DNA from: an uncultured Caulobacterales bacterium | GTDB lineage: Bacteria; Pseudomonadota; Alphaproteobacteria; Caulobacterales; Maricaulaceae | Reading direction: 5' to 3' | DNA: 64,000 nucleotides | Assembly: GCA_947503715.1 (NCBI GenBank) | Contig: CANNER010000001.1 | Span: 310,001-374,000, forward strand | Shown: positions 25,391 through 33,810 of the stretch, piece by piece | Position numbering within the stretch: position 1 is the stretch's first letter | Layout of the letters: each line of letters starts with the position of its first letter | Notes under the pieces: model-generated | Told to the model about the DNA's origin: nothing | The model's input: only the letters and a program-made list of their open reading frames with translations | Database searches by the model: none | Translations under genes and position numbers: made by a program

Positions 25391-26391
25391 TGAATGAGCC
25401 GAAAAAGCCGGATAATTTCATTGCGCGTATAAAGCGCCGGATGGAAGAAAATGCGGCGGATGACAAACCGTCAAAATTCCAGCTTCAGTTGGAAAAATTT
25501 AAATTCGACCCGGATGCCATCAACGTCTTCCAAGACAGCTTTCGCCGCGTCACGAACCAATTTGACCTCCCCGGCCCGCGCATGGCCCGGACAGAAAATT
25601 TTAATATCGGGGAGGGTGAGGACGCCATTCCGTGCCGCCTCTTTGTGCCCTTTGGCGCGGATGAACCGAGCGGGCCTTGCCTGATTTATCTGCATGGAGG
25701 CGGGTTTGTGACCTGCGATATTGAAACCCATGAAGGCATTACGCGGCGTCTCGCCAATGGCGCGGTGTGCCGGGTCCTATCCGTTGATTACCGCCTCGCG
25801 CCGCAACATCCCTATCCTGCGGGACCGGAGGATTGCGAGACGGTTTTGCAATGGGCCTTGGAAGGTTTGGGGCTGGAGAGCCACGGCATTGATCCCAAAA
25901 ACATCGCGATTGGCGGCGATAGTGCAGGGGGCAATATGGCGGCTTACCTCGCGCAGAAATACCGTCGCCAAATTAAGAGCCAGATATTACTCTATCCGCT
26001 CATGCAACTGGTCGCGTTAAAGCCACCCAAACCCGGACCACAGGATTGGTTGCAATTCGGTTTCATGGCGTTGAAATTTATTGATGAACATTACGTTGCC
26101 GGTGCGGATCCGCATGAAACTCGTTTGTCACCGCTGCTAGAAAAAGACCTCAGCCATATGCCGCCCGCCTATGTTCTCACGGCGGGGCTGGACCCGTTGC
26201 GGGATGAAGGAAAATTATATGCGGAAAATTTGCGCGCGCATGGTGTGGAGGTGACCTATCACCACGAAAAGGCCATGCCGCACGGATTTCTAAACTTTGC
26301 ACGGGCCTTCCCAAAGGCGAAATCCATTCCACTGGATGCCGCCGATGTTCTGCGTCGACACTTCCCGCGTTTGCAGGGCTTGGGCGCTTAA
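25387..26391 (+). CDS. Alpha/beta hydrolase, hormone-sensitive-lipase family
   Basis: This is a 334-residue esterase. H-G-G-G (residues 103-106) forms the oxyanion hole, G-D-S-A-G-G gives the nucleophile Ser179, and the acid and base lie in A-G-L-D-P-L-R-D-E-G and M-P-H-G-F. The N-terminal cap helices are rich in Lys and Phe. It is the last gene of the acyl-CoA synthetase operon and overlaps the convergent sulfotransferase gene by four bases. It probably releases an acid that the synthetase then activates. Confidence 0.88.
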   Translation: MMNEPKKPDNFIARIKRRMEENAADDKPSKFQLQLEKFKFDPDAINVFQDSFRRVTNQFDLPGPRMARTENFNIGEGEDAIPCRLFVPFGADEPSGPCLIYLHGGGFVTCDIETHEGITRRLANGAVCRVLSVDYRLAPQHPYPAGPEDCETVLQWALEGLGLESHGIDPKNIAIGGDSAGGNMAAYLAQKYRRQIKSQILLYPLMQLVALKPPKPGPQDWLQFGFMALKFIDEHYVAGADPHETRLSPLLEKDLSHMPPAYVLTAGLDPLRDEGKLYAENLRAHGVEVTYHHEKAMPHGFLNFARAFPKAKSIPLDAADVLRRHFPRLQGLGA

Positions 26392-27461
26392 TCCAGTTTA
26401 ATTGGCGCTTGCCAGATGGAGGCCTTGTCGCGGATAAATATCTTTCTCACGGGAAAGTGGATTATAGCGGAGAGTCGGATGATGAGTGGGAGCTGGTGCT
26501 TTACCCAGACGGTGAATTGATGTTTGCTGAAGTCTACGAATTTATGCGGGGTCTCTAGGGATTTAATATTCGGATCATCCGTATGATATCCGAAGTCACG
26601 CAGCCAAGGCTTAGCTGTTGCCTCAAAGTCTTCTCTGTCTTTATTGGGCAATTTGCGCCATTTCTCAATATTGTCAGAGGCTTTCATACTCTGAATTTTC
26701 GCGTGGCTGTCGGTGTGGGAGAGCGCCGCCGCCGTTGCTGAGGGACCTTGTGAGTCTTGAACAGGGCGATCCAAAAATTTAGATAGCTTCGCGAGGCAGG
26801 CGTCCAAATCCGTCGCCATATCCTCATATTTCAATTCCAGATAGCGGGCCGGATTACTCGCGCCCCATTTTGCAAAGCCGCTGACATGTTCGGACCAGAG
26901 ATGCCCGGCTTTGGCATAGGTCTTCGGGCCGAACCATTGTGCGATCCAGCTCTTGGCGACGTCGCGACCGTCGCGCACGACATGGACGATTTTGACGTCT
27001 TGTAATCCGTCCAGCGTATCGAGTGTCGGTTTGACCCGGTAATGGGCGCTCTTATCCCCGACCGCATCTGCGCCTTTCAGCTTTGCAAATTCGGAGAAGA
27101 GGGCGCTTATCAGGCTTGGATAATCGGTGGAGGCATCCAGAACGGAATCAGACAAGCCTTCGTCATAAATCGCCATAAAAGAACTGGGCCGAATGCCCGC
27201 GCGGTATTCATCCGAATCCTGTGAATTATAGGTCCAGATGGAGACGAATTGAAAAATATCGCGCAGGAGGCGCTTGCGGTTCTTGCGCTTATTCAGATCG
27301 CCATAGAGCCAGAGATAGTCTTCGAAAATCGAGATAAAATGCGTTTCGGACGGGAAGGCGATGCCGAACCGCGTTTCCAGCAGGTCCACCATCCAATAGG
27401 TGCCGGACCGGGGGGAGCCCGCGATAATAATATCAGGTCGCGCCATGATAATCTCATTCAT
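26388..27461 (-). CDS. Sulfotransferase-family protein
   Basis: The 357-residue protein has the PAPS-binding 5'-phosphosulfate loop A-G-S-P-R-S-G-T-Y-W (residues 14-23) and a 3'-phosphate-type segment V-V-R-D-G-R-D-V-A-K-S-W near residue 160. Bacterial members transfer sulfate to carbohydrates, lipids or small molecules; the acceptor is unknown. The start may be the ATG at 27461 or the one at 27446 (M-A-R-P-D). It is divergent from the flippase-like gene. Confidence 0.85.
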   Translation of the reverse strand: MNEIIMARPDIIIAGSPRSGTYWMVDLLETRFGIAFPSETHFISIFEDYLWLYGDLNKRKNRKRLLRDIFQFVSIWTYNSQDSDEYRAGIRPSSFMAIYDEGLSDSVLDASTDYPSLISALFSEFAKLKGADAVGDKSAHYRVKPTLDTLDGLQDVKIVHVVRDGRDVAKSWIAQWFGPKTYAKAGHLWSEHVSGFAKWGASNPARYLELKYEDMATDLDACLAKLSKFLDRPVQDSQGPSATAAALSHTDSHAKIQSMKASDNIEKWRKLPNKDREDFEATAKPWLRDFGYHTDDPNIKSLETPHKFVDFSKHQFTVWVKHQLPLIIRLSAIIHFPVRKIFIRDKASIWQAPIKLD

Positions 27462-27604
27462 TTAATACAGCCCGGACGGCCTTCAATTCGAGGTGGGCTT
27501 TGTCACGTTGAAACTTGCATGTCCACGGTCACCACGCTTTCGAGGGGTTTCCAACGGGTACGGAAGCCATTAACACGCCCCTAACTATCGAACGGAAACT
27601 TGTC

Positions 27605-28543
27605 TTGAAATACCTTAAAATCGGCATCTCTGTTCTTGTGTGGCTCCTGCTCATCTGGTTCCTGTTCAAGACATTGGACCGTCTGCCCAGTTGGGCGGAA
27701 TGGGCGGGATATATGTCTGGTCCAATCATTATGGCGATTGGTGTATTTGCGCTCTGCTTTCTCGCGGCAACCGGATTGCGGGCGTTCCGGTTTGGCTTTC
27801 TCTTGCGCAAAGTCGTCGTCGTGCCTTGGAAGAATATCCTCACCGATTTCCCGTGGCTCCTCATGATCGGGGCGGTCACGCCTCTGCGTTTGGGGGAAGG
27901 CTACCGCGCGGTCTGGGTTCGGAAATTCGGGTCGCATTCGCTCTCCGTCATCGCGCTGTGGATAGCTGAGCGGTTGATCGATCTGTTTATGCTGGTCCTC
28001 ATTCTGTCCGTCACAATAGCCTTGAACGGCGCGTTTGAGGCCGGCACGCGCGGCATTGCGACGGGCGTCATTGCGGCGCTCTTGCTTGGCTATCTCCTCA
28101 CCTGCTTTTTCCTCAAACCCCTCGTCAGATTTGTGGAGGCCCGCCCGCATATGACACGGCTGGGTGAAATTGGCCGCGCCCTCTCTGTCGTGAACACACT
28201 GCCCAACCATGCCGTGATGCTCTCCACCTCACTCGCCATCTGGCTGTTTATCGGCTCAGGGTTCACTGCGATTATGAGCGCGAGTGCGCCTGTTGCCTCA
28301 CCCGGCCTGTTCGGATTTGCCTCGACAGCATTGGTGAACTTGGCGGGTATATTCTCGGTCATGCCTGGTAATGTCGGGGGCTATCAGGCGGTTGTCGTCG
28401 CGGCGTCCGAGCCCTTCGGCTTTCCGGAAACCTCAGCTTTCATGGCCTCGGTCATCCTGATGAGTGTCGCGCTGACGATTACGATTACGTTGGGGTTGTG
28501 CGCGCTTCTCATTCGGCGGTTTATTTTGAAAGCTGACGCATGA
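27605..28543 (+). CDS. Lysylphosphatidylglycerol-synthase-TM/UPF0104-like membrane protein
   Basis: About 312 residues with roughly eight hydrophobic segments and the conserved G-E-x-x-R-A-V-W-V pattern near residue 100 and P-G-N-V-G-G-Y-Q-A near residue 260 of the UPF0104/LPG-synthase membrane-domain family. Members flip or bind lipids, or modify hopanoid-type lipids. No ATG is available near the first transmembrane helix. I chose the TTG at 27605 with GGAA upstream, but the frame is open to 27515, so the start is uncertain. The stop overlaps the SelO start (ATGA). Confidence 0.75.
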   Translation: MKYLKIGISVLVWLLLIWFLFKTLDRLPSWAEWAGYMSGPIIMAIGVFALCFLAATGLRAFRFGFLLRKVVVVPWKNILTDFPWLLMIGAVTPLRLGEGYRAVWVRKFGSHSLSVIALWIAERLIDLFMLVLILSVTIALNGAFEAGTRGIATGVIAALLLGYLLTCFFLKPLVRFVEARPHMTRLGEIGRALSVVNTLPNHAVMLSTSLAIWLFIGSGFTAIMSASAPVASPGLFGFASTALVNLAGIFSVMPGNVGGYQAVVVAASEPFGFPETSAFMASVILMSVALTITITLGLCALLIRRFILKADA

Positions 28544-29877
28544 GTAGTTTCGAACCCCGAACGTCCATCCATGAATTGGGAGATGACTTTTACGACGCGG
28601 TTGAACCTGCGGATTTCAATCTGGTCGGCGTGAGATATTTCGATGAGGATCTCGCAAAGGACATAGGACTGAATTTGACGGATCACCAAGTCGTCGACTA
28701 TTTTCTTCATTTCAAACCGTTGGAGGGCAGTCTCCCTGAACCGCTGGCCTTACGTTATCACGGTCACCAATTCCGCCACTATAATCCAGACATCGGGGAT
28801 GGGCGCGGGTTCCTCTTTGCGCAATGTGAACATGAGGAGAAACTTCTAGACTTCGGGACCAAAGGCTCCGGCACGACGCCTTTCTCGCGGTCCGGCGATG
28901 GTCGGCTCACATTGCTCGGCGGGGTTCGTGAAGCGTTGGCGACGACACATCTCCATGCGATGGGGGTCAATACCAGCCGGACATTAGCTCTGATTGAAAC
29001 GGACGAAGCGCTGCAACGCCATGATGAGCCGTCCCCGACCCGCGCCGCCGTCATGACCCGTTTGAGCCATAGTCACATCCGCTTCGGTACATTTCAGCGG
29101 CAGGCCTTTTTCGGCAAGACGGAGAATCTTGAAGCGCTCGTTCAATATTGTATCCGGCATTTTTATGCTGGCGCGACAAATGTGGCCGAGTTCTATGACA
29201 AAGTCGTCAAAGCCAGTGCCGACACGGTCGCGTCCTGGATGGCAGCGGGGTTCGTCCACGGCGTCATGAATACGGATAATATGAATATCACGGGGGAGAG
29301 TTTTGATTACGGTCCGTATCGTTTCCTCCCTTATTTAGAGCCGGGTTTTACCGCCGCCTATTTCGATCATAACGGGCTATATGCCTTTGGGCGACAACCT
29401 GATGCAATGGGGTGGAACCTCGCGCAATTGGCGCAATCACTCTCGCTCATCACGGAAGATGCGCCGCTTATCTCATCATTGGAAAACTTTGCCGATCATT
29501 ATCAAGCGGCGCTGAATGCACATGTCCTACGACGGCTTGGCGTTACGTCGAAAGGCGCAGCCACGGATAACGCCTTCATCCAAACGACATTCCAACTCCT
29601 GAAAGACAGCCAAACGCCTTGGCCGCAATTCTGGCATGATTGGCATGGCGGGGCAGGGCGTGCGGACAGTTTGCAAGCCGAAGCTTATGAGGGGCAGGCC
29701 TGGACGGATTGGGCAACGGATTATGCGCAATTTGAGCCCGTCTCCGCGCCGCCGGAAATGGACCGCGCCGCAAGTCTGCTCTATGAGGAGATTGGCGCGC
29801 TCTGGCAGCCCATCGCGGAAAATGACGATTGGTCGGGTTTTGAGGCCAAATTGACCGATTTGTCGCATCCTGTCTGA
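28540..29877 (+). CDS. SelO/YdiU-family protein adenylyltransferase
   Basis: The 445-residue pseudokinase-fold protein has the features of SelO: Y-x-G-H-Q-F near residue 70, K-G-S-G-T-T-P-F-S-R-S-G-D-G-R (about 105-119), R-E-A-L before the helix, and the metal-binding G-V-M-N-T-D-N-M-N followed by D-Y-G-P. SelO transfers AMP to Ser, Thr or Tyr of target proteins, affecting redox balance. The C-terminal Cys or selenocysteine motif found in many members is absent here; the protein ends S-H-P-V. ATGA overlap couples it to the flippase-like gene. Confidence 0.88.
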   Translation: MSSFEPRTSIHELGDDFYDAVEPADFNLVGVRYFDEDLAKDIGLNLTDHQVVDYFLHFKPLEGSLPEPLALRYHGHQFRHYNPDIGDGRGFLFAQCEHEEKLLDFGTKGSGTTPFSRSGDGRLTLLGGVREALATTHLHAMGVNTSRTLALIETDEALQRHDEPSPTRAAVMTRLSHSHIRFGTFQRQAFFGKTENLEALVQYCIRHFYAGATNVAEFYDKVVKASADTVASWMAAGFVHGVMNTDNMNITGESFDYGPYRFLPYLEPGFTAAYFDHNGLYAFGRQPDAMGWNLAQLAQSLSLITEDAPLISSLENFADHYQAALNAHVLRRLGVTSKGAATDNAFIQTTFQLLKDSQTPWPQFWHDWHGGAGRADSLQAEAYEGQAWTDWATDYAQFEPVSAPPEMDRAASLLYEEIGALWQPIAENDDWSGFEAKLTDLSHPV

Positions 29878-29964
29878 ACGCCTGACGCCCGTGAGACGTA
29901 AAAGGGTTAGATCACAGGTCAAGACCGTCATCCCGACGACCGATACGCTTTAAAGGAACAGACT

Positions 29965-30639
29965 ATGCCATATTTCCCTCGCATCATTGCCGCCTCCGCC
30001 GCCCTATGTCTCGCCGCCTGTAGTGCCGAGACCGCATCGCAGATTGAGGCCAAGACCGAGATCCTCACTGACGTCACCCAGCAATCCACTGAGATGACTA
30101 AGGCGGGCGCGGACCTCTCAGACCTGCCCTCCGGCACTTATGAGTCAGAGCAAGGCCACGCTTATGTCGCCTTTCAATACTGGCATCAGGGCTATTCCAA
30201 ACCTATCATCCGTTGGGGCACGACCAATGCGACGGTAGTGTTCGACAATGAAAACCCTGAAAATTCTACACTGGAAGTCATCCTGCCGACCAAGGATATT
30301 GATACAGGCGTTCCGGCTTGGGATAAAAAAATCAAATCTGCTGACTTCTTCGATGTTGAAAACTATCCTGAGATTAAATTCGTCTCGACCAATATTGAGC
30401 AATTGACTGACGGTTACGGCACACTCACGGGTGAGTTGACCATTAAAGATGTGACTAAGCCTTTCACCCTGACGGGGACAATCAATAAAGTTGGCAATCA
30501 TTTCCGCAGCGGCGTCGATATGTTTGGCGTCTCTGCCACGGGCCAACTTAAACGCTCTGAATTTGGTGTTGATACTTATGCGCCGTCAGCCGATGATATC
30601 GAAATTATGGTCGAGGTTGAATTTCAAAAGGTTGAGTAA
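29965..30639 (+). CDS. YceI-family lipoprotein
   Basis: The 224-residue lipoprotein precursor has a lipobox L-A-A-C (Cys19), a variable linker, and then a YceI lipocalin-like beta-barrel from about residue 55 with the L-x-G-x-L-T-I-K-D-V-T-K-P segment. YceI proteins bind isoprenoid lipids such as polyprenyl quinones. AAAGGA precedes the ATG. A cytochrome b561 gene starts directly after the stop; this pairing is common and suggests a quinone-linked periplasmic redox function. Confidence 0.87.
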   Translation: MPYFPRIIAASAALCLAACSAETASQIEAKTEILTDVTQQSTEMTKAGADLSDLPSGTYESEQGHAYVAFQYWHQGYSKPIIRWGTTNATVVFDNENPENSTLEVILPTKDIDTGVPAWDKKIKSADFFDVENYPEIKFVSTNIEQLTDGYGTLTGELTIKDVTKPFTLTGTINKVGNHFRSGVDMFGVSATGQLKRSEFGVDTYAPSADDIEIMVEVEFQKVE

Positions 30640-31197
30640 TTGGCGACGAAATCGGAGAGTTATTCACGGGTTGCGATTGCGTTTCACTGGGCGATCGCGC
30701 TGTTAATTATCGGACTTGTCCTTTTCGGCTGGCTGATGACCCATGAGTGGATGCCTAATCGGTTCGCGATCTATCAGTGGCATAAGAGCTTTGGGATTTT
30801 GGTCTTAGTCCTGTCTCTCGGTCGCTTAATCTGGCGTTTCATGAACCCGCCACCCGCTTTGCCAGACGGCATGAAGGGCTGGGAGACTGTGGCGGCCAAG
30901 ATCACCCATATCGGGTTCTACGTCTTAATGATTGGTATGCCCCTTCTGGGCTGGGCGATGATCAGCGCCTCACGGCTTCCTATTGAGAACGAATTATTTT
31001 ACCTCATCCCGCTGCCGGACCTGCCGGGCATTTCAGCGTCTGATGCTGTTGAAGCACGGTTCAAACTCCTGCATGAGATCGGGGCGAAATTGATAATTGT
31101 ACTGTTTGTTTTGCACGTGGGCGGTGCGTTAAAACACCATTTCATTTCCAAGGACAATGTTTTGGCGCGGATGATCCCCGCTTTGCGACGTCCGTAA
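30640..31197 (+). CDS. Cytochrome b561-family membrane protein
   Basis: This 185-residue protein has four transmembrane segments and haem-ligand histidines in A-F-H-W (about residue 13), W-H-K-S (about 48), and two in later helices (V-L-H-V-G-G-A-L-K-H-H, about 160). It belongs to the CybB/YodB di-haem family that moves electrons across the inner membrane. The start is a TTG directly after the YceI stop codon, with AAGG about 11 bases upstream. It ends 23 bases before the tRNA gene. Confidence 0.87.
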   Translation: MATKSESYSRVAIAFHWAIALLIIGLVLFGWLMTHEWMPNRFAIYQWHKSFGILVLVLSLGRLIWRFMNPPPALPDGMKGWETVAAKITHIGFYVLMIGMPLLGWAMISASRLPIENELFYLIPLPDLPGISASDAVEARFKLLHEIGAKLIIVLFVLHVGGALKHHFISKDNVLARMIPALRRP

Positions 31198-31220
31198 AGT
31201 GGACGAAGGCCAGTCTTCAA

Positions 31221-31297
31221 GGTCCCGTAGCTCAGTCGGATAGAGCATCAGATTCCTAATCTGGAGGCCGGTGGTTCGAATCCACCCGGGATCGCCA
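31221..31297 (+). tRNA. tRNA-Arg (anticodon CCU)
   Basis: A 77-base cloverleaf with a seven-pair acceptor stem (31221-31227 with 31287-31293, one G-T pair), anticodon stem-loop with CCT at 31255-31257, a T-loop GTTCGAATC sequence and an encoded 3' CCA. It reads the rare AGG codon. Confidence 0.93.
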
Positions 31298-31328
31298 AAA
31301 TGTCGCGGCGTTAGACTGTGGTTACTTT

Positions 31329-31353
31329 GGAACAGTTTATAAATTACGTCGTT
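31329..31353 (+). promoter_or_regulatory. EcfG-type promoter upstream of nepR-ecfG
   Basis: GGAAC (31329-31333), a 16-base spacer and CGTT (31350-31353) match the general-stress sigma factor consensus (GGAAC-N16/17-CGTT). It lies 92 bases before nepR, so EcfG probably activates its own operon. Confidence 0.8.
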
Positions 31354-31445
31354 CTATGACTGTAATTAAATGCAAACCGCATTTTAAGTTACATCAAAAA
31401 AATGATGAGGTTTACTTTAACCTCAATCAATCAAAGGAGGACAAT

Positions 31446-31610
31446 ATGACGAAACGCAATGGCGAAAGTAAAAAAGGCAGTGTAAAGCGTCGGTCAAATC
31501 ATGATAAAGTCGGACAAGACATCAAATCAATCTATGATGATGTCGTCAGTGAACCGGTGCCGGATGAAATGGCCGATTTCGACAAGCCGAAGCGTAAACT
31601 AGAAAGTTGA
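31446..31610 (+). CDS. nepR: Anti-sigma factor NepR
   Basis: The 54-residue protein contains the NepR core I-K-S-I-Y-D-D-V-V-S-E-P-V-P-D (residues 27-41), the helix-forming segment that binds EcfG and, under stress, the response regulator PhyR. The start at 31446 has a perfect AGGAGG seven bases upstream; the frame is open to 31356, but that part is not NepR-like. It is followed by ecfG after six bases. No phyR or histidine kinase gene is in the window, although they often lie next to nepR. Confidence 0.92.
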   Translation: MTKRNGESKKGSVKRRSNHDKVGQDIKSIYDDVVSEPVPDEMADFDKPKRKLES

Positions 31611-31616
31611 GTTAAT

Positions 31617-32270
31617 ATGGCGAAATCCAACGACGATAAGACATCGGGAGATGATATACCGAAATTTGTTGAATCGGAATTTCGCCAAGAACTCACATCT
31701 CTAATTCCGCATTTACGGGCCTTTTCCCGGTCCCTTTGCAAAGATTCGACCTTGGCTGATGATGTTGTGCAGGATGCCCTCATCAAGGCCTGGGCTGCGC
31801 GGGAGAGTTACAAGCCCGGAACGAATATGAAGGCTTGGGCCTTCACGATTTTACGCAATCAATTTTATTCAATAAAAAGACGGTCTTGGCGTCGGCAATC
31901 GCTGGACCCTGAAATCGCAGCGGAAACAATCGTCTCTGTTGAAACACCCGTCGCAGCCGTCCGTCTAAACGAGTTGCGACAGGCTTTGGATGAGTTGTCC
32001 GATGATCAGCGCGAGGCCCTTATCCTCGTCGGGGCAGGGGGCTTTTCCTATCAGGAAGCCGCAGAGGTTTGCGGTGTCAAAACGGGAACGATCAAGAGCC
32101 GCGTCAGTCGTGCCCGCGCAAATCTAGAGGTCATTTTACAATCCGGCGATTATGAACATGACGAAGACGGGATTGAAGCCCTCGGGGCAATGGAAGCCAT
32201 TTTTGAGGAAGTTGAAGAGATCGTCGTCGATTCGGATGAAGTCGCCGACGATTATATAGACACACTTTAG
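31617..32270 (+). CDS. ecfG: General stress response ECF sigma factor EcfG
   Basis: This 217-residue sigma factor has region 2 with D-D-V-V-Q-D-A-L-I-K-A-W (about residues 48-59) and region 4 with the helix-turn-helix Y-Q-E-A-A-E-V-C-G-V-K-T-G-T-I-K-S-R-V. The D-x-x-I-x-x-L-R-x-F/A-R-S-L start and overall order match the ECF15 (EcfG) group. An acidic tail follows region 4. Activity would be held in check by NepR and released by phosphorylated PhyR. A second copy of its promoter motif lies directly downstream. Confidence 0.92.
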   Translation: MAKSNDDKTSGDDIPKFVESEFRQELTSLIPHLRAFSRSLCKDSTLADDVVQDALIKAWAARESYKPGTNMKAWAFTILRNQFYSIKRRSWRRQSLDPEIAAETIVSVETPVAAVRLNELRQALDELSDDQREALILVGAGGFSYQEAAEVCGVKTGTIKSRVSRARANLEVILQSGDYEHDEDGIEALGAMEAIFEEVEEIVVDSDEVADDYIDTL

Positions 32271-32296
32271 GCTGGATAATTTTTCTCAAAATTCTT

Positions 32297-32322
32297 GGAA
32301 CGGACTCGTCCGCGGACACGTT
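32297..32322 (+). promoter_or_regulatory. EcfG-type promoter upstream of the DUF883 gene
   Basis: GGAAC (32297-32301), a 17-base spacer and CGTT (32319-32322). It lies 51 bases upstream of the DUF883 start codon and gives the YqjD/YqjE-like pair its own stress control. Confidence 0.8.
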
Positions 32323-32372
32323 GGTTTTGCAAGATATGTTGATTTTGACAATTTGAAACCAAGGAGAAAAAT

Positions 32373-32666
32373 ATGCCTGCTAAGAAAACAGCGACACCCA
32401 TTGAGACTGACCTGTCGGCACAAATTGAAGTCCTACGCGCCGACGTTGCTCTGCTGACGAAAACACTGAAAGAGCAGACGAAAGTGACAGTTACGGAAAA
32501 AGCCGAAAGCGCGAAAGCGATGGCCCATGAGAGAGTTGACCTTGCCAAGGCAAAATATGACGACCTGTCATCGCAGGCTGAGGCATCGATTAAGGAAAAC
32601 CCGCTAGCCTCCGTGGCGATTGCAGTCGGCGCCGGTATGGTCTTGGGCCTTTTGACCCGTCGATAG
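32373..32666 (+). CDS. DUF883 (ElaB/YqjD-like) membrane-anchored protein
   Basis: This 97-residue protein has a helical, charged N-terminal two-thirds and one C-terminal hydrophobic helix with Gly spacing (G-A-G-M-V-L-G-L-L) ending in T-R-R. The conserved tail V-x-E-N-P-L-A-S-V-A-I-A-V-G is the DUF883 signature. In E. coli YqjD and ElaB are stationary-phase proteins that attach ribosomes to the inner membrane. AAGGAG precedes the ATG. The EcfG promoter upstream suggests induction by general stress. Confidence 0.87.
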   Translation: MPAKKTATPIETDLSAQIEVLRADVALLTKTLKEQTKVTVTEKAESAKAMAHERVDLAKAKYDDLSSQAEASIKENPLASVAIAVGAGMVLGLLTRR

Positions 32667-32681
32667 GACTTTCCCATTAAG

Positions 32682-33119
32682 ATGCTAAGATTACTGACCT
32701 TCGTGCTCCCTCTATTATTGAAGGGGCCGACAAAGGGCCCGATCAAAAATTTGGTCGGGCGTTCTGCGTTTTCCGCATTGGCTTTTTTCGGATTTTTTTT
32801 CCTGTTGGCAGCCTTGTTTGTCTGGCTAATGGTGACCTATTCACTCGTGGTGGCTTTCTTGGCGATGGCCGTCATCTTCTTTTCGGGTGCACTCCTGATG
32901 TTGATAAAACAACGTTTGGCGGCCTCTAAGAAAGGGCGTCGGATATCGCCTACGACGAAGACAGAAGACGCGTTGACAGGACTTTTGCCTGATTCTCTGG
33001 CGAGCGACCCTTCCATTCAACATGTTCTGCGAGAAATAGGAAAAAACCCCATCCCCGCAGCTGCGATAGCTGCATTAGTTGGTGCGGTTGTCGCACGGGA
33101 GCTTTTCAAAAAAGACTGA
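32682..33119 (+). CDS. YqjE-like/phage-holin-family membrane protein
   Basis: The 145-residue protein has a soluble N-terminal stretch, two hydrophobic helices (about residues 31-51 and 54-76) and a positively charged segment, then a soluble part and a third short hydrophobic stretch near the C-terminus (P-A-A-A-I-A-A-L-V-G-A-V-V). Placement right after a DUF883 gene mirrors the E. coli yqjD-yqjE order. The family name is an inference from this order and topology. The gene ends just before a convergent gene. Confidence 0.65.
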   Translation: MLRLLTFVLPLLLKGPTKGPIKNLVGRSAFSALAFFGFFFLLAALFVWLMVTYSLVVAFLAMAVIFFSGALLMLIKQRLAASKKGRRISPTTKTEDALTGLLPDSLASDPSIQHVLREIGKNPIPAAAIAALVGAVVARELFKKD

Positions 33120-33120
33120 C

Positions 33121-33759
33121 TTAGCTTATCCCTAGTTGATCCAAACGCCATTCCAAAGCATCCAAACGGTCCATCCCGAAAAACGGTTCGCCGCGTAAGA
33201 CAGTTGTCGGTACACCCCAATGCCCTGCCTCGCGCAGGGCTTTGTCATTTGCGTCCAGCTTGGCATCCAATTCCGTTTCATGTCCGGAAATCTTCGCCTC
33301 TAACGCAGCCAAGTCGATATCGACATTTCCCAAAGCCTCTGACAGGCGGTTTTCGGCCGTCCAATCTTCGCCACTCCATATGATGGGGCTAACGGTTGTA
33401 ATAAAATCAAGTCCGCATTCCGACTCAGCCGCTAAAATTCCAAGATAGGCGAGCCGATAGATGTAAGGCTGATCCTCTGCGATTTTCGCATTGGTCAAGT
33501 CTTGTACAATTGGGTCAGGTTTGGGAATTGAAATCGTTTGCTCTGTCATCTCTCCCAAGCGAAAGACATCCTTTAGTAAATAGGTAATCCATGGCATCCC
33601 GCGACTGACAAAAAACTCCGGATCACGAATGGCGAGCGGGTGGACGATCCGCACGTTAAATTCGACATCCCGACGCGCCGCGATGTCATTGATCTGTTTC
33701 AATGCGAGATAGGAATAGGGTGAGCGGAAGGACCAATAGAGATCAATGGGTTCAGACAT
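33121..33759 (-). CDS. 2-hydroxychromene-2-carboxylate isomerase-like (DsbA-fold) protein
   Basis: About 212 residues with a thioredoxin-like fold of the DsbA/kappa-GST type. The N-terminal D-L-Y-W-S-F-R-S-P-Y-S-Y-L-A places a Ser where DsbA has Cys, and the C-terminal W-G-V-P-T-T segment gives the cis-Pro loop. This is the pattern of HCCA isomerases in naphthalene and related aromatic pathways, and of uncharacterised relatives. I chose the ATG at 33759 where homology begins; the frame is open to 33822. It is divergent from the nuclease gene. Confidence 0.82.
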   Translation of the reverse strand: MSEPIDLYWSFRSPYSYLALKQINDIAARRDVEFNVRIVHPLAIRDPEFFVSRGMPWITYLLKDVFRLGEMTEQTISIPKPDPIVQDLTNAKIAEDQPYIYRLAYLGILAAESECGLDFITTVSPIIWSGEDWTAENRLSEALGNVDIDLAALEAKISGHETELDAKLDANDKALREAGHWGVPTTVLRGEPFFGMDRLDALEWRLDQLGIS

Positions 33760-33810
33760 AGTCGTGCTTTCCGATTCGACGGCGCGTATATTCTGTGAGA
33801 CTATAGCGCT

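Noticed and set aside
27581-28210. 209-residue frame antisense to the flippase-like gene
   Set aside because: It is highly charged and low in hydrophobic residues, and it is the complement of a clearly membrane-coding frame with good family motifs.
29926-29945. GTCATCCCGAC sequence before the YceI gene as a fifth palindromic element
   Set aside because: Only one short arm is present and it does not form the paired hairpins or the TGACA end.
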